DNA from: Synechococcus sp. 1G10
GTDB taxonomy: Bacteria; Cyanobacteriota; Cyanobacteriia; PCC-6307; Cyanobiaceae
Length of the DNA stretch: 64,000 nt
Assembly: GCF_002252625.1 (NCBI RefSeq)
Contig: NZ_NQKW01000001.1
Span: 1 to 64,000, forward strand
Direction of reading: 5' to 3'
In this document: positions 18,735 to 28,602 of the stretch, piece after piece
Position numbering within the stretch: position 1 is the first letter of the stretch
How the letters are laid out: each line of letters opens with the position of its first letter
Notes under the pieces: generated by a model
What the model was told of the DNA's origin: nothing
The model's database searches: none
Seen by the model: only the letters and a program-made list of their open reading frames with translations
Program-made: the position numbers and the translations under genes

Positions 18735-20021
18735 ATGTCCCCCCAGCTCACCCTTCAGGCCCCCGTGGCCCTGCCACCGCCCGAGCTCACCGACTACCTC
18801 GAGAAGCTCTGGAGCCAGGACCTCGAATCCGCCAGCGGGGCCTCCACCTTCACTCTGCTGGTCTGGCAACCGGCCTGGGTTGAGCAGCATCTGGTGCGTA
18901 CCGGCCGCCTCGACGGCCCCGTCACCGGTGTGGTCCGCACTGAACTGCTGGAGGCCGCGCGGGAGGCCGTGCTCACCTGTGATCTGCCCCTGAGCATCTC
19001 CCCCCTCTCGCCCAAGCTCGCCTGGGCCCTGGGTCAGCAGAGCGGTGACCATGCCATCGAAGATCTGCGCGGCCAGCACATTGACGCGGCGATCAGCGCC
19101 TTCCAGCCCCGTCGGCTGATCACTCTGGCGCCCACCCTCAACCACGGCCAGCCCCTGGAAACCCTGGTGGCGGCCTACTGCCCCCTGCCGGGCGAAGGCA
19201 CCACCGCCGCCTGCGGCGATGTGGTGGTGCTGCGGGGCGATTTCGGTGCACTGCAACAGGGTCTGCAGTTGCTGCAGCCTCTCGTGCCCGCTGATCTGCC
19301 CTGCTGGGTCTGGTGGAACGGTTCCCTGGATGAGGCGCCTGAATTGCTGGAGGCTCTCGCTGAACCTGGTCGCCGCCTGGTGATTGACACGGCCCTCGGC
19401 ACCCCGCGCCGTTGCCTGGACCTGCTGGAGAGCTGCGTGGGCAGCGGTCAGCCCGTTAACGACCTCAACTGGCTGCGGCAGCGCGCCTGGCGGGAATCGC
19501 TGGCCATGGTCTTTGACCCCCCCAGCCGCCGTGACGCCCTCAATCACGTGGTGCAGCTAGACATCGACGTCGAAGGCACCCATCCCGTGCAGGGCCTGTT
19601 ACTAGCCGCCTGGCTGGCCGATCGCCTCGGCTGGCACTGGGTGGAGAGCAACGCCGCCGCTGAGGAGGGGATCAGTGCCGAATTCGAGCGTAACGATGGT
19701 ATCCCCGTCCTATTCCATCTCACACCCGTGCCTGTGGGTGTGCCCAGCAGCCATCCGGGCAGCGTGGTGGGTCTGCGCCTGATCTGCCAACCGCCAGGCA
19801 GACAGCCCCTCTGCGTGATCCTCTGTTCAGAATCGGGCGGTTGTATGCGCCTTGAGGCCGGGGGCATGGCCCGGATGGAGCTGGCCGAGGAGGTGGTGCC
19901 AATGGCCCATGCCACTGATGAGTGGGAGATGGCCCGGCTGCTCGGGGGTGGACACGACTCCACCAATCCCCTGCTGGCCGCCGCGGCGCCGCTGGCTGCC
20001 AAACTCCTGCCCAACGCCTGA
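18735..20021 (+). CDS. opcA: Glucose-6-phosphate dehydrogenase assembly/activator protein OpcA
   Basis: 428 residues, directly after zwf as in most cyanobacteria. OpcA binds G6PDH and, when oxidised through thioredoxin, raises its activity in the dark. Family-like stretches include STFTLLVWQPAWVEQHLVRT, GDVVVLRGDFGALQQGL, LPCWVWWNGSLDEAPELLEA and RRCLDLLESCVGSGQPVNDL. Cysteines at AACGD, ESCVG and LICQP are candidates for redox control, which is inference. The identification rests on the zwf context and these motifs together. Confidence 0.9.
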   Translation: MSPQLTLQAPVALPPPELTDYLEKLWSQDLESASGASTFTLLVWQPAWVEQHLVRTGRLDGPVTGVVRTELLEAAREAVLTCDLPLSISPLSPKLAWALGQQSGDHAIEDLRGQHIDAAISAFQPRRLITLAPTLNHGQPLETLVAAYCPLPGEGTTAACGDVVVLRGDFGALQQGLQLLQPLVPADLPCWVWWNGSLDEAPELLEALAEPGRRLVIDTALGTPRRCLDLLESCVGSGQPVNDLNWLRQRAWRESLAMVFDPPSRRDALNHVVQLDIDVEGTHPVQGLLLAAWLADRLGWHWVESNAAAEEGISAEFERNDGIPVLFHLTPVPVGVPSSHPGSVVGLRLICQPPGRQPLCVILCSESGGCMRLEAGGMARMELAEEVVPMAHATDEWEMARLLGGGHDSTNPLLAAAAPLAAKLLPNA

Positions 20022-20041
20022 CGGCCTGCGGGTTCGAAGCC

Positions 20042-21520
20042 ATGGCCTGCCTGATCGCCGCCCCCTGCAGCGGCAGCGGCAAGACCCTGCTCAGCCTTGC
20101 CCTCAGCGCCCTGTTGCGCCGCAGCCGGGGCAGCGTTCAGGTCTTCAAGGTGGGGCCGGATTACCTCGATCCCCAGCTGCTGGGGCGGGTGAGCGGGCGC
20201 CCCTGCCGCAACCTTGACCGCCTGCTCTGCGGCCAGGAGTGGCTGCAACGGGCCTTCCATTGGTGGGGCAGCCAGGCCGACCACTGCCTGGTGGAGGGGG
20301 TGATGGGCCTCTTCGATGGCCGGGGGGCCAGCGCCGAAGGCAGCTCCGCCGAGGTGGCCAGCCTGCTGGGTCTGCCGGTGGTGCTGGTGGTGGAGGCCAG
20401 CCGGCAGGCGGGCTCACTGGCGGCCTTGGTGCGGGGCTTTCGTGATCACCAGCCGGGGCTTGAGCTGGCCGGGGTGGTGCTCAACGGAGTGAGTACTGAA
20501 CGCCACCGGGCCCTGTTGAGCGAGGCCCTCGCCTCAATCGCCATGCCCTTGCTGGGGGCCTTGCCCCGCCACCCTGACCTGAGCCTGCCCTCCCGGCATC
20601 TGGGACTGCTGCCTCCCGATGAGCTGCAGGATTTCCAGGCCAGAAGCGAGGAGTGGGCCGCTCTGGCGGAGCGCCACCTGGATCTGGAGCGCCTGCTGCC
20701 TCTTCTGGCGCCGCCGCCGCCCCTGAAGGTCGCTGAGGGCAGCGCCCGCGATCCGATCCGCTGGTGCCTGGAGCGCTCAGCCCAGACACAAGCGGATCTG
20801 GAGTGCAACGAGCGCGGAGGGGAGCTGCCGATCGCCATCGCCAGCGACGCCGCCTTCCACTTCCGCTACCCCGAAGCCACGGAACTGCTCACGGCTCTGG
20901 GTGTGACCGCTCTGCCCTGGCAACCACTGGCCGATCAGCCCCTGCCCCAGGGGTGCCGGGGGGTGATCCTGCCGGGGGGTTACCCGGAGCTGCATGCCGC
21001 TGAGCTGGCCGTCAGCCAGCGCAGCCAGGGCGACCTGAGGCGGGCCGCCGCCGCCGGCCTGCCGATCTACGCCGAGTGCGGCGGCCTGCTGCTGCTTGGC
21101 CAGATGCTTGAGGATCCCCTGGGTGAGGCCCACGCCATGGCAGGCCTGCTGCCGTTCAGCGCCAGGCGCGGTTCGTTGCAACTGGGCTATCGCCAGGCCA
21201 CTCCCCTCGGCGACGGTCTGGTGACCCGCCGCGGTGAGGTGCTCGCTGGCCATGAGTTTCACCGCTGGGAACTGAGCGACACAGTCATGGACGGCAGCGA
21301 ACGGCTGTGGCAGCTTGAAGGCTGGGGTTGGGCACCGCGGCTGGAAGGATGGACGACACCAACAATTCACGCAAGCTGGCTGCACCTCCACTGGGCTGGA
21401 TGTCCGGCGATCTGCCGGCGCCTGCGCAACGCGGCCGCCCAGGCGACTCCTTTCCCCGAGGCAGCAGGGACAGCCGGGGCCGCAGCGCTGGCGGTGCCTC
21501 CATTGAGCGCTGGCGCCTAA
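20042..21520 (+). CDS. cobB: Cobyrinate a,c-diamide synthase
   Basis: 492 residues. Two glutamine-dependent amidations of cobyrinic acid for cobalamin or pseudocobalamin synthesis. The N-terminal P-loop is CLIAAPCSGSGKTLLSLALS, followed by VFKVGPDYLDPQLLGRVSGR and VEGVMGLFDG; the C-terminal glutamine amidotransferase half has GVILPGGYPELHAAELA, the Cys nucleophile in PIYAECGGLLLLGQ, and GHEFHRWEL plus IHASWLHLHW. The ATG at 20042 lies 20 bases after opcA, so it probably belongs to the same transcript. The last ~25 residues (Ala/Pro-rich) extend past the usual end and overlap the acylphosphatase gene. CbiA is the alternative name for the same activity. Confidence 0.92.
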   Translation: MACLIAAPCSGSGKTLLSLALSALLRRSRGSVQVFKVGPDYLDPQLLGRVSGRPCRNLDRLLCGQEWLQRAFHWWGSQADHCLVEGVMGLFDGRGASAEGSSAEVASLLGLPVVLVVEASRQAGSLAALVRGFRDHQPGLELAGVVLNGVSTERHRALLSEALASIAMPLLGALPRHPDLSLPSRHLGLLPPDELQDFQARSEEWAALAERHLDLERLLPLLAPPPPLKVAEGSARDPIRWCLERSAQTQADLECNERGGELPIAIASDAAFHFRYPEATELLTALGVTALPWQPLADQPLPQGCRGVILPGGYPELHAAELAVSQRSQGDLRRAAAAGLPIYAECGGLLLLGQMLEDPLGEAHAMAGLLPFSARRGSLQLGYRQATPLGDGLVTRRGEVLAGHEFHRWELSDTVMDGSERLWQLEGWGWAPRLEGWTTPTIHASWLHLHWAGCPAICRRLRNAAAQATPFPEAAGTAGAAALAVPPLSAGA

Positions 21521-21771
21521 TCGTGAGTGGCCGTGTTCAGGGGGTCGGCTACCGGCAGGCCTTGTGCCAACGTGCGCAGGCCCTTGGCCTGGGGGGTTGG
21601 GTGAGGAACCGCTCCGACGGTCGGGTGGAACTGGAGGCGGAAGGATGCAGCCACGACCTCGAGCAGCTCAGGATCTGGTGTGAGTCGGGCCCTGCCGGTG
21701 CCCAGGTGAGCAGCGTCAGCGAGTGCATGATTCCGCTCGATGGGCACGATTGGTTTGAGGTGCGTCGTTGA
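21400..21771 (+). CDS. acyP: Acylphosphatase
   Basis: The acylphosphatase domain is certain from about base 21505: RWRLIVSGRVQGVGYRQALC carries the phosphate-binding loop with the catalytic Arg, and GWVRNRSDGRVELEAEG the catalytic Asn. It hydrolyses acyl phosphates such as carbamoyl phosphate or 1,3-bisphosphoglycerate. The start is uncertain: no ATG, GTG or TTG sits at the expected place just before RWRL. In-frame ATGs exist at 21400 (used here) and 21349, both inside cobB in another frame; ATT at about 21502 is an unusual alternative. With the 21400 start the overlap with cobB is 121 bases. Confidence 0.8.
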   Translation: MSGDLPAPAQRGRPGDSFPRGSRDSRGRSAGGASIERWRLIVSGRVQGVGYRQALCQRAQALGLGGWVRNRSDGRVELEAEGCSHDLEQLRIWCESGPAGAQVSSVSECMIPLDGHDWFEVRR

Positions 21772-21793
21772 GTCCCGATCTCTCGCCAGCCCC

Positions 21794-22480
21794 ATGACCG
21801 ATGCCAAGCTCTGGGCCGAGCTGCTGACCTACGGCAGCGTCATCAGCCTCAGTCCGATCCACATCGGCCTGCTGTTGTTGCTGCTGCTCGGGCCCGATCC
21901 CCTGCGCCGGGGTGGTCTGTTTCTGCTGAGCTGGATTCTCACCATCGCCACGATGATGGCCTTGCTGCTGTCGGTTGGTCATGGCCTGCTGCTGACCATG
22001 GAGCAGGGCAGCGACCACCGCACCGGCCTGGATCTGATCGGCGCCGGGGCTCTGCTGGCCCTCGGGATCAGGGATCTGCTGCCCACCAAGGCCGGCGCAG
22101 AAGAACCCGCTGGTTGGATTCGCCAGCTGGATCGCTTCTGCGCCCTGCCGCTGCCGCTGTTGATCGGCGTGAGTGTGGCGATCGAGGTGGTCAGCCCCGA
22201 CGACCTGGTCCTGCTGGCGAAGGGGGCCTCCGCCCTCCTTTCCGCCGGCCTGGGTCGCGGCCAGGAGGTGCTTTTGGCCGGCCTTTTCTGCCTGGCGGCC
22301 AGTCTGCTGCTGCTGTTGCCGTTGCTTGGGGTGGCCCTGGGCCGTAAGCGGGTGCTGCCACTGCTGCAGCGGGGCAAGCAGAGCCTCTACGCCAATGGTG
22401 AACTGGTGATGGGCACTATCAGCCTGGCCCTGGCGGCCTATCTGGCCTGGCAGGGCATCGAGGGGCTTCAGCTGGCCTAG
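21794..22480 (+). CDS. GAP-family (SfLAP-like) integral membrane protein
   Basis: 228 residues with about six membrane helices. The first (LLTYGSVISLSPIHIGLLLL) has the Ser-Pro motif typical of the GAP/LysE-related family, and SVAIEVVSPDDLVLLAKGAS repeats a similar S-P-D element in the second half. Bacterial members have been linked to peptidoglycolipid or small-molecule export; no substrate can be given here. The ATG at 21794 lies 22 bases after the acylphosphatase. The stop shares CTAG (22477-22480) with the stop of the convergent helicase. Confidence 0.6.
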   Translation: MTDAKLWAELLTYGSVISLSPIHIGLLLLLLLGPDPLRRGGLFLLSWILTIATMMALLLSVGHGLLLTMEQGSDHRTGLDLIGAGALLALGIRDLLPTKAGAEEPAGWIRQLDRFCALPLPLLIGVSVAIEVVSPDDLVLLAKGASALLSAGLGRGQEVLLAGLFCLAASLLLLLPLLGVALGRKRVLPLLQRGKQSLYANGELVMGTISLALAAYLAWQGIEGLQLA

Positions 22481-23955
22481 GTAGCACTGGGATCTTCAGC
22501 AAGAGCCTCCTGCCAGCGGCGGCGATCCGCCGCATCACCGGGACCTCCTGCCAGCCATACGCCGCGCCGTGCCCTGGTCACGGCCACATAAACCAGCTGG
22601 CGACGCAGGCGCAGGTCGGACGGCCAGAAGACATCCCCATCGATGAACACCTCTCCGAACCCACTCCCCTGGGAGCGATGCACGGTGAGCACAGCGGCAG
22701 GGCCAAGCGAGGCGAAGGCATCACGCACCAGGAAGTAGCGGCGCCAGAGGGAGCGGCCCCTGTCCTGGCCCGCCTCCCGGGCCTGCCGCCGCAAGGACGC
22801 CAGCACGGTTTCCAGCTGCTCCCTGGCGGCGGTTCCAACCGGCGGCAGCAGGCGCAGACTCAGGGGGTTCTCCCCGAAGACCACCTCCACCAGCTGGGTG
22901 TCGATCACCGGGGCATCCGCTACGCCGAACTCGGCCAGGTCGCAGCGCTCCGGGGTCACATCCCGCACCAACAGCTCCAGGTTCGAGGCCAGCACCATGT
23001 CCGGTTCCTCACCCGCTGCGGCCCCCTGGCGGCAGGCCGGCGCCATCACCGCCATGCGGCTGAGCAGCACTTCGCCGGGCAGCACCGGCAGCTGGTCGGC
23101 CATGGCGCCATGGATGGCGCGGCGGGCCAGGGGCACCAACCGCTCCAGCGATCGATTGGTGTAGCAGAGAATACGCGCCTCATCGGGATCGTCGCTGGCG
23201 GCGGCCCTGCGCAGAGCCGCCTGGGCGGACTCCAGCCAGGCGCTGCGTTCCAGCACCACCACATCCCCCTGGGCCGTCTGTCGTCGGGGCCCCACCGGCG
23301 GTAATCGGCAAGGAAGCTGCTCCTGGCGCAGAGCGGTGGCCAGGCGCAACACGGGCCCCTGGTGGCGCACCACTTCGCTGAGATCGGCGCGGCAGGCCCG
23401 CTGCAGTGCGAACACCGGGCTGCTCGCTTCCCCCACCGGCGGCAACTGGGCCGGATCCCCCACGAACACCAGGCGGGTGCCGTAGGGATGGGCCCCCTGC
23501 AGGCTGAAGCGCAGCAGGCTGCCGTCCACCATCGAGGCCTCATCGATCAGCACCAGCCCCAGGTGCTCCAGGGCCAGGGCGGTCTGATCGGTCTCCTCGC
23601 AGACCTCGCGCCCCCCCTGGCGGCGCAGCTTCAACCGCAGCAGGCGGTGCAGGGTGGAGGGGTGCCAGGTGGGCCGCAGTCCCGCCCGCTCCAGATATCC
23701 CCGCAACACCCCGACAGCCTTGTGGGTCGGGGCCACCGCGGTCCAGCAGAGACCCCTGGCTTCTGCCGCGGCCAGGAAGACCATTGAGAGGAAGGTCTTG
23801 CCGGTGCCGGCATAGCCGCTGAGCACGAATGGCTCATCCCGGGCTGGCCTCGCCAGCCAGGCCGTGAAGGTGTCCACGGCGAGGCTCTGGGAGAGGGTGA
23901 GCTCCAGAGGGGCAGCGGCTGCGCTGTCGTTCAGGCCAGGGGCAGCCAACCCCAC
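22477..23955 (-). CDS. Superfamily 1 DNA helicase, Dda/RecD2-like
   Basis: 492 residues from GTG 23955. It has Walker A FVLSGYAGTGKTFLSMVFLA, motif Ia VAPTHKAVGVLRGYL, Walker B LVLIDEASMVDGSLL, motif III LVFVGDPAQLPPVGEAS and the C-terminal UvrD_C_2 motifs VLTVHRSQGSGFGEVFIDGD and LVYVAVTRARRGVWLAGG. This is the set of T4 Dda-like and RecD2-like 5'-3' helicases, without the extra N-terminal domains of RecD2. A role in repair or replication restart is likely. Its start lies inside the end of the PAP2-like gene, the last of a four-gene minus-strand run. Confidence 0.85.
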   Translation of the reverse strand: MGLAAPGLNDSAAAAPLELTLSQSLAVDTFTAWLARPARDEPFVLSGYAGTGKTFLSMVFLAAAEARGLCWTAVAPTHKAVGVLRGYLERAGLRPTWHPSTLHRLLRLKLRRQGGREVCEETDQTALALEHLGLVLIDEASMVDGSLLRFSLQGAHPYGTRLVFVGDPAQLPPVGEASSPVFALQRACRADLSEVVRHQGPVLRLATALRQEQLPCRLPPVGPRRQTAQGDVVVLERSAWLESAQAALRRAAASDDPDEARILCYTNRSLERLVPLARRAIHGAMADQLPVLPGEVLLSRMAVMAPACRQGAAAGEEPDMVLASNLELLVRDVTPERCDLAEFGVADAPVIDTQLVEVVFGENPLSLRLLPPVGTAAREQLETVLASLRRQAREAGQDRGRSLWRRYFLVRDAFASLGPAAVLTVHRSQGSGFGEVFIDGDVFWPSDLRLRRQLVYVAVTRARRGVWLAGGPGDAADRRRWQEALAEDPSAT

Positions 23956-24476
23956 CCCTGGGCGATCTGCAGCGGGGATCCGGCCAGGGCCAGCCCTGTC
24001 AGGGCGATCGCCGGGCCGATCAGGCTGCCGGCCAGCACCTCCAAGCGGGTGTGGCCGAGGCTTTCTTTGAGGGGGTTGAGCGGTGCCGTGGCGGCCGCTG
24101 GCTGTGGCCGTGGCTCGGTGGCCCAGAAGGAGGCTGGCAGGGAGTTGAGGCGGGCGGCCTGCAGACCCGCGGCCCGGCGTACACCGCTGGCGTCGTACAT
24201 CACGATGAAGGCGATGGTGCAGGCGAAGGCGAAGAGGGGATCAGCGAAGCCCAGCTCCCAGCCGATGCCGGCGCAGGCTCCGGTGACCAGGGCCGAGTGG
24301 CTGGAGGGCATGCCACCGGTTTCGAACAGCACAGCCGGCCGCCAACGGCCGTGCTCCACCAGTTCCACCAGCAACTTGCCGAGCTGGGCCAGACCACAGG
24401 CAATCAGAGCCCAGGCCAGCACTCCGTTGTCGAGCAACTGAATCAGGGGACCAGCCGAGAAGGGAGAACCGATCAT
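23931..24476 (-). CDS. Divergent PAP2 (DUF212) family membrane protein
   Basis: 181 residues. The family signature [20 protein letters not shown] is present, followed by [20 protein letters not shown] and a C-terminal [20 protein letters not shown] with further membrane helices. The PSSH and GHT stretches are acid-phosphatase-like phosphate-binding motifs, so lipid-phosphate or prenyl-phosphate phosphatase activity is possible. The neighbourhood (crtE directly upstream, ATGA overlap at 24473-24476) makes a prenyl diphosphate link attractive but unproven. Confidence 0.85.
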   Translation of the reverse strand: MIGSPFSAGPLIQLLDNGVLAWALIACGLAQLGKLLVELVEHGRWRPAVLFETGGMPSSHSALVTGACAGIGWELGFADPLFAFACTIAFIVMYDASGVRRAAGLQAARLNSLPASFWATEPRPQPAAATAPLNPLKESLGHTRLEVLAGSLIGPAIALTGLALAGSPLQIAQGWGWLPLA

Positions 24477-25375
24477 CGGTCGCGGCTCGTGATGTAGTCG
24501 GCCAGAGCGAGCAGAGGCTGGGCATTGGCCTGCCAGGGCTGGAGGGCAGCCTTTGCCTCCGCCACCAGGGCTTCGGCCCTTTGCCTCGATTCCTCCAGCC
24601 CCAGCAGTTTGGGGTAGGTGGTCTTGTCGGCGGTGAGGTCCTTGCCTGCTGTCTTGCCCAGCACTTCGCTGCTGGCGGTCAGATCAAGGATGTCGTCGAT
24701 GATCTGGAAGGCCAGACCAATGCCCCGGGAATAGGTGCGCAGCCCCTGCAGCAGGGGTTCTGAGGCCCCGGCGATCATGGCCCCGGTGAGCACACAGGCC
24801 TGCAGCAGGGCGCCGGTCTTGTGCAGGTGTATGTACTCCAGGGTGTCAAGGTCCACGTCCTTGCCCTCCGATTCCAGGTCGACCACCTGACCGCCCACCA
24901 GCCCCGGAGCTCCGGCGGAGAGGGAAAGTTCACCGACCACCTGCAGCAGCCGCTCCGCCGGCACGCCGGGGCTGCGCAGGGCAACCATCTCGAAGGCTCG
25001 GGTCAGCAGGGCATCACCGGCTAGGATCGCCTGGGCCTCGCCATAGACCTTGTGGTTGGTGGGACGCCCCCGGCGCAGGTCGTCGTTGTCCATGGCGGGG
25101 AGATCGTCGTGGATCAACGACATCGTGTGGATCATCTCCAGCGCCACCGCCGTGGGCAGGGCCAGGGCCACCTCGCCGCCGGCCAGCTCACAGGCCGCCA
25201 GACAGAGGATCGGACGCAGGCGCTTGCCACCGCCCAGCAGTGAATAGCGCATCGCCTCCCGGAGCGACTCCGGCCGCTCAGGCCCCAGAGCCGCCTCAAG
25301 GGCCAGTTCCACCTGCCCCCGGGCCGACTCCAGGTAGGCGGCGAAATCAAATTCCGTGCTCACCGCCACGGCCAT
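24473..25375 (-). CDS. crtE: Geranylgeranyl diphosphate synthase
   Basis: 300 residues from ATG 25375. Both Asp-rich motifs of short-chain prenyl synthases are present: [20 protein letters not shown] and [20 protein letters not shown], with [20 protein letters not shown] before and [20 protein letters not shown] after. The product, C20 diphosphate, feeds carotenoids, the chlorophyll phytyl tail and tocopherol. The placement after folD is common in cyanobacteria. The stop overlaps the PAP2-like start by four bases. Confidence 0.94.
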   Translation of the reverse strand: MAVAVSTEFDFAAYLESARGQVELALEAALGPERPESLREAMRYSLLGGGKRLRPILCLAACELAGGEVALALPTAVALEMIHTMSLIHDDLPAMDNDDLRRGRPTNHKVYGEAQAILAGDALLTRAFEMVALRSPGVPAERLLQVVGELSLSAGAPGLVGGQVVDLESEGKDVDLDTLEYIHLHKTGALLQACVLTGAMIAGASEPLLQGLRTYSRGIGLAFQIIDDILDLTASSEVLGKTAGKDLTADKTTYPKLLGLEESRQRAEALVAEAKAALQPWQANAQPLLALADYITSRDR

Positions 25376-25427
25376 GGATACCAGCGCGCTGGCGGGGATT
25401 CTCTCAGGCCACCGGTCCGGCAGTGGC

Positions 25428-26330
25428 TCAAGGCAGCAGATCCGCCAAAGGATTGTCAGCAGAACCTGGGCCCGGATCACCCCCCTCCGTCCGCCTCCAC
25501 CAGCTCACCACGGTGTTAACCAGCAGCATCGTCACCGTCATGGGCCCCACACCACCCGGCACGGGTGTGATGGCGCTGGCCAGCGGCTCCACCTCCTCGA
25601 AACGGACATCACCGCAGAGGCCCCCATCCAGGCGGTGAATGCCCACATCCACCACCACCGTCCCGGAGCTCACATGCTCTGCGCCCACCAGGCGCGGCCG
25701 ACCTGCTGCCACCACCAGAATTTCCGCCTGGCGGGTGAGACCGGCCAGGTCGGTGGTGCGGGAATGGGCCACGCTCACGGTGGCATCGGCGGCCTGCAGC
25801 ATCAGCGCCATCGGCTGACCCACCAGAATGCTGCGGCCCACCACCACTGCCCGGCGGCCGGCGGGATCGATCCCATGGCGGGCCAGCAGGGCCATCACAC
25901 CCGCCGGTGTGCAGCTGCGCGGGCCCGGCTCTCCCTTGAGCAGCCGGCCGAGGTTGAGGGTGTGCAGTCCATCTGCGTCCTTGGCCGGATCGATCGCCGC
26001 CAGCAGGGCTGCTTCCTCCATACCTGCCGGCAGGGGCAGTTGCAGCAGGATTCCATCCACCGCCGGGTCATTGTTGAGTGCCGTGATCGCGGCCAGCAGT
26101 TCTGCCGGAGCGATGTCAGAGCCCAGGTGCTTCACCACGCTGTGGATGCCCACCCGGGCACAGGCCTTCGCTTTATTGGCCACGTATACGCCACTGGCGG
26201 GATCATCTCCCACCCGCAGCACCGCCAGACCGGGTGCGCGGCCTGCCCGCTCAAGCCTGTCGCTGATGACTGCGCGCAGGCGATTCTCCAGCTCGGACGC
26301 CAATTGGCGGCCATCGAGGCGAAGGGCCAT
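25428..26330 (-). CDS. folD: Methylene-THF dehydrogenase / methenyl-THF cyclohydrolase
   Basis: 300 residues, normal for FolD. It interconverts 5,10-methylene- and 10-formyl-tetrahydrofolate with NADP. Seen are [16 protein letters not shown] with the active-site Lys, [35 protein letters not shown], the nucleotide-binding [17 protein letters not shown] and the C-terminal [23 protein letters not shown] 26330 is the only start that fits the family's N terminus ([13 protein letters not shown]). It leads the folD-crtE-PAP2-helicase run and diverges from the HD protein with 75 bases between. Confidence 0.96.
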   Translation of the reverse strand: MALRLDGRQLASELENRLRAVISDRLERAGRAPGLAVLRVGDDPASGVYVANKAKACARVGIHSVVKHLGSDIAPAELLAAITALNNDPAVDGILLQLPLPAGMEEAALLAAIDPAKDADGLHTLNLGRLLKGEPGPRSCTPAGVMALLARHGIDPAGRRAVVVGRSILVGQPMALMLQAADATVSVAHSRTTDLAGLTRQAEILVVAAGRPRLVGAEHVSSGTVVVDVGIHRLDGGLCGDVRFEEVEPLASAITPVPGGVGPMTVTMLLVNTVVSWWRRTEGGDPGPGSADNPLADLLP

Positions 26331-26405
26331 CGGTTCATGCTTGCTGTCAGCCCAGCATGCAGTGGAGCGTGCGCAGGCGCCCTGGCTAGCGTTTGACCTC
26401 AGGCA

Positions 26406-28499
26406 ATGGTGAAGGTGCTGCGACGGGGTCGCCTCAAGAACATCTGGCGGCAGCTGTTGCGGCAGGAAAGCCCATGCCAGGCCCTCTGCTCCTGGCGCCG
26501 GCTGGACTGGGCTGCGATCCTGCTGGCCAGTGCGCTGGTGGCCCTGATCTCCAGCTGGCCCTGGCTGGTGGAGCCGAGCCTGCGGCCGGGCATTCCTGCA
26601 CCGATCAGCGTCAGTGCGCCCAAGGACGCCACCGTCATCAACAGCGAGGCCCTGGAGCAGCGTCGCTCCCAGCTGGGGACCCGGACCCATGTGCAGGTGG
26701 TGGATCTGGAGGCCAACAGGGTGCTGCAGGAGCGGCTGGAGCGCCAGCTGCTGGAGCTTGATCAGGTGTCGCGCAGCAGCCAGACCCGTGTTGGACCCCT
26801 AAACCTCAGCTCCCTGGAGCAGACCTGGCTGGTGGGCCGCGACCCGAAGGATCTCAACAGCTGGAAGCTGGCTCTGCGCAAGTCCCAGCAACGCATGCTC
26901 AGCCAGGGGATCGTGGGCAACCTCGCCAAGCGCCAGCTGGAGCAGGCTGCCCGCCTTCAGCTTTCGCCGATGGAGGAACCCGGACTGAGCCTGGGTGGGC
27001 GCCTGTTGGCCACGAACCTGCAGGGGCGCACCAATCTGCGCACCGACACGCTGATGAGCCAGCAGCTGATCGAGGAGCTGCTCAGCCAGCAAGGCATTCC
27101 CCGGATCGTGGTCAAGAAGGGGGATCTGATTGCCCGCCGCGGGGAACCGATCAGTCCCCAGGCCTACGACGTGCTCGATTATTTCGGGATGGTGAACCGC
27201 AGGCCGCTGCTCTGGGCCTGGATGGGCTATTCCATCGAAGCCCTGGCCGGCTGCATCGTGATGGTGCTGATCATGCGGAGATGGCGCTGCAGCCTGGAGC
27301 CACGCCACGCACTGCTGGCCCTGGCGATGCTGGCTGTGGTGCAGGGTTTCAAGCTCTGGCTGGGAAACGCCGCCAGCCCCCTGGCTCTGCTGGTGCCCCC
27401 CACCCTGCTGTTGGCCCAGGCCCTGGGAACACCGGCTGGCCTGGCCTGGCTGGCGGTGGCCAGCCTGATCTGGCCCCAGCCGCTGGATGATTTCAGCGAA
27501 ATCCGCCTGCTGGTGGCGGCCCTGGTGGCGCTGGCTGGGGCGCTGCTGGCCGGACGCCAGCGCAGCCGGGCTCAGCTTGTGCAGCTGGCGACCCTGCTGC
27601 CGGTCGGTGCCCTGGTGCTGCAGTGGCTCGTGCTGCAGAGCGTGGCCCTCTGGCATGGGCGCACCCAGGTGCTTCCCAGCGGCACCGAACTGGCCGCCGA
27701 GGCCCTGCTGATGGGGGGGCTGCTGATGGGGGTCCTGCTGCTTGGCCCTCTGGTGGAGAGCTTCTTCGGGCTGCTGACGCGGGCTCGCCTGCTGGAGATG
27801 GCCGATCTGGAACGTCCGCTGTTGCGCCGCCTCTCCACCGAGGCCCCGGGTACCTTTGAGCACACCCTGATGATCTGCGGTCTGGCCGAGGAGGGTGCCC
27901 GGGCTATCGGTGCCGACGTGGACCTGATCCGCACAGGCTCGCTCTATCACGATGTGGGGAAATTGCATGCGCCCCAGTGGTTCATCGAGAACCAGTCCGA
28001 GGGGCCCAACCCCCACGATCAGCTCGATGATCCCTTCGGCAGTGCCAAGGTTCTGCAGGCCCACGTGGATGAGGGCCTCAAGTTGGCGCGGAAGTACCGC
28101 CTGCCCCGCCCCCTCGAAGACTTCATTCCCGAGCACCAGGGCACCCTGCGGATGGGCTATTTCTTCCACCAGGCGCGTGAGCGCGATCCCTCCACTCCGG
28201 AATCCGCCTTTCGCTACCGCGGCCCCACTCCCCAGAGCCGGGAAACGGCGATCCTGATGCTCGCCGATGGCTGCGAGGCCGCCCTGCGCTCGCTGCCTCC
28301 GGGAACGTCGGAGCAGGATGCTGCGGCGATGGTCCGGCGCCTGATCGATGCCCGGCGCCTCGATGGACAGCTCCGAGACAGCGGCATCAGCCGCGGCGAA
28401 CTTGAGCTGGTGATCCGCGCTTTCGTGAAGGTGTGGCGGCGTATGCGCCACCGCCGCATTCCTTACCCGATTCCGGCGCGCAAGGCCTACAGCGCCTGA
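26406..28499 (+). CDS. 7TM-HD family cyclic-dinucleotide phosphodiesterase (PgpH-like)
   Basis: 697 residues. One membrane helix (about 35-55), a long extracytoplasmic domain (to about 275), about seven membrane helices (280-465) and a cytoplasmic HD domain with [20 protein letters not shown] and [20 protein letters not shown]; His515-Asp516 is the HD pair. [19 protein letters not shown] and [13 protein letters not shown] give the further metal ligands. In Firmicutes the PgpH members hydrolyse cyclic di-AMP, which in cyanobacteria affects night survival and osmotic balance; this role is inferred from family. It diverges from folD. Confidence 0.88.
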   Translation: MVKVLRRGRLKNIWRQLLRQESPCQALCSWRRLDWAAILLASALVALISSWPWLVEPSLRPGIPAPISVSAPKDATVINSEALEQRRSQLGTRTHVQVVDLEANRVLQERLERQLLELDQVSRSSQTRVGPLNLSSLEQTWLVGRDPKDLNSWKLALRKSQQRMLSQGIVGNLAKRQLEQAARLQLSPMEEPGLSLGGRLLATNLQGRTNLRTDTLMSQQLIEELLSQQGIPRIVVKKGDLIARRGEPISPQAYDVLDYFGMVNRRPLLWAWMGYSIEALAGCIVMVLIMRRWRCSLEPRHALLALAMLAVVQGFKLWLGNAASPLALLVPPTLLLAQALGTPAGLAWLAVASLIWPQPLDDFSEIRLLVAALVALAGALLAGRQRSRAQLVQLATLLPVGALVLQWLVLQSVALWHGRTQVLPSGTELAAEALLMGGLLMGVLLLGPLVESFFGLLTRARLLEMADLERPLLRRLSTEAPGTFEHTLMICGLAEEGARAIGADVDLIRTGSLYHDVGKLHAPQWFIENQSEGPNPHDQLDDPFGSAKVLQAHVDEGLKLARKYRLPRPLEDFIPEHQGTLRMGYFFHQARERDPSTPESAFRYRGPTPQSRETAILMLADGCEAALRSLPPGTSEQDAAAMVRRLIDARRLDGQLRDSGISRGELELVIRAFVKVWRRMRHRRIPYPIPARKAYSA

Positions 28500-28602
28500 G
28501 CTGGCGAACAAGCGTCCATATCGCCAAGCATTTCTGCCCTCTGCCTGCGGCCCCTGAACTGCCCCGGGGGGAGCGATAGGGTCCCTCCAGGCAGGACGGC
28601 CC

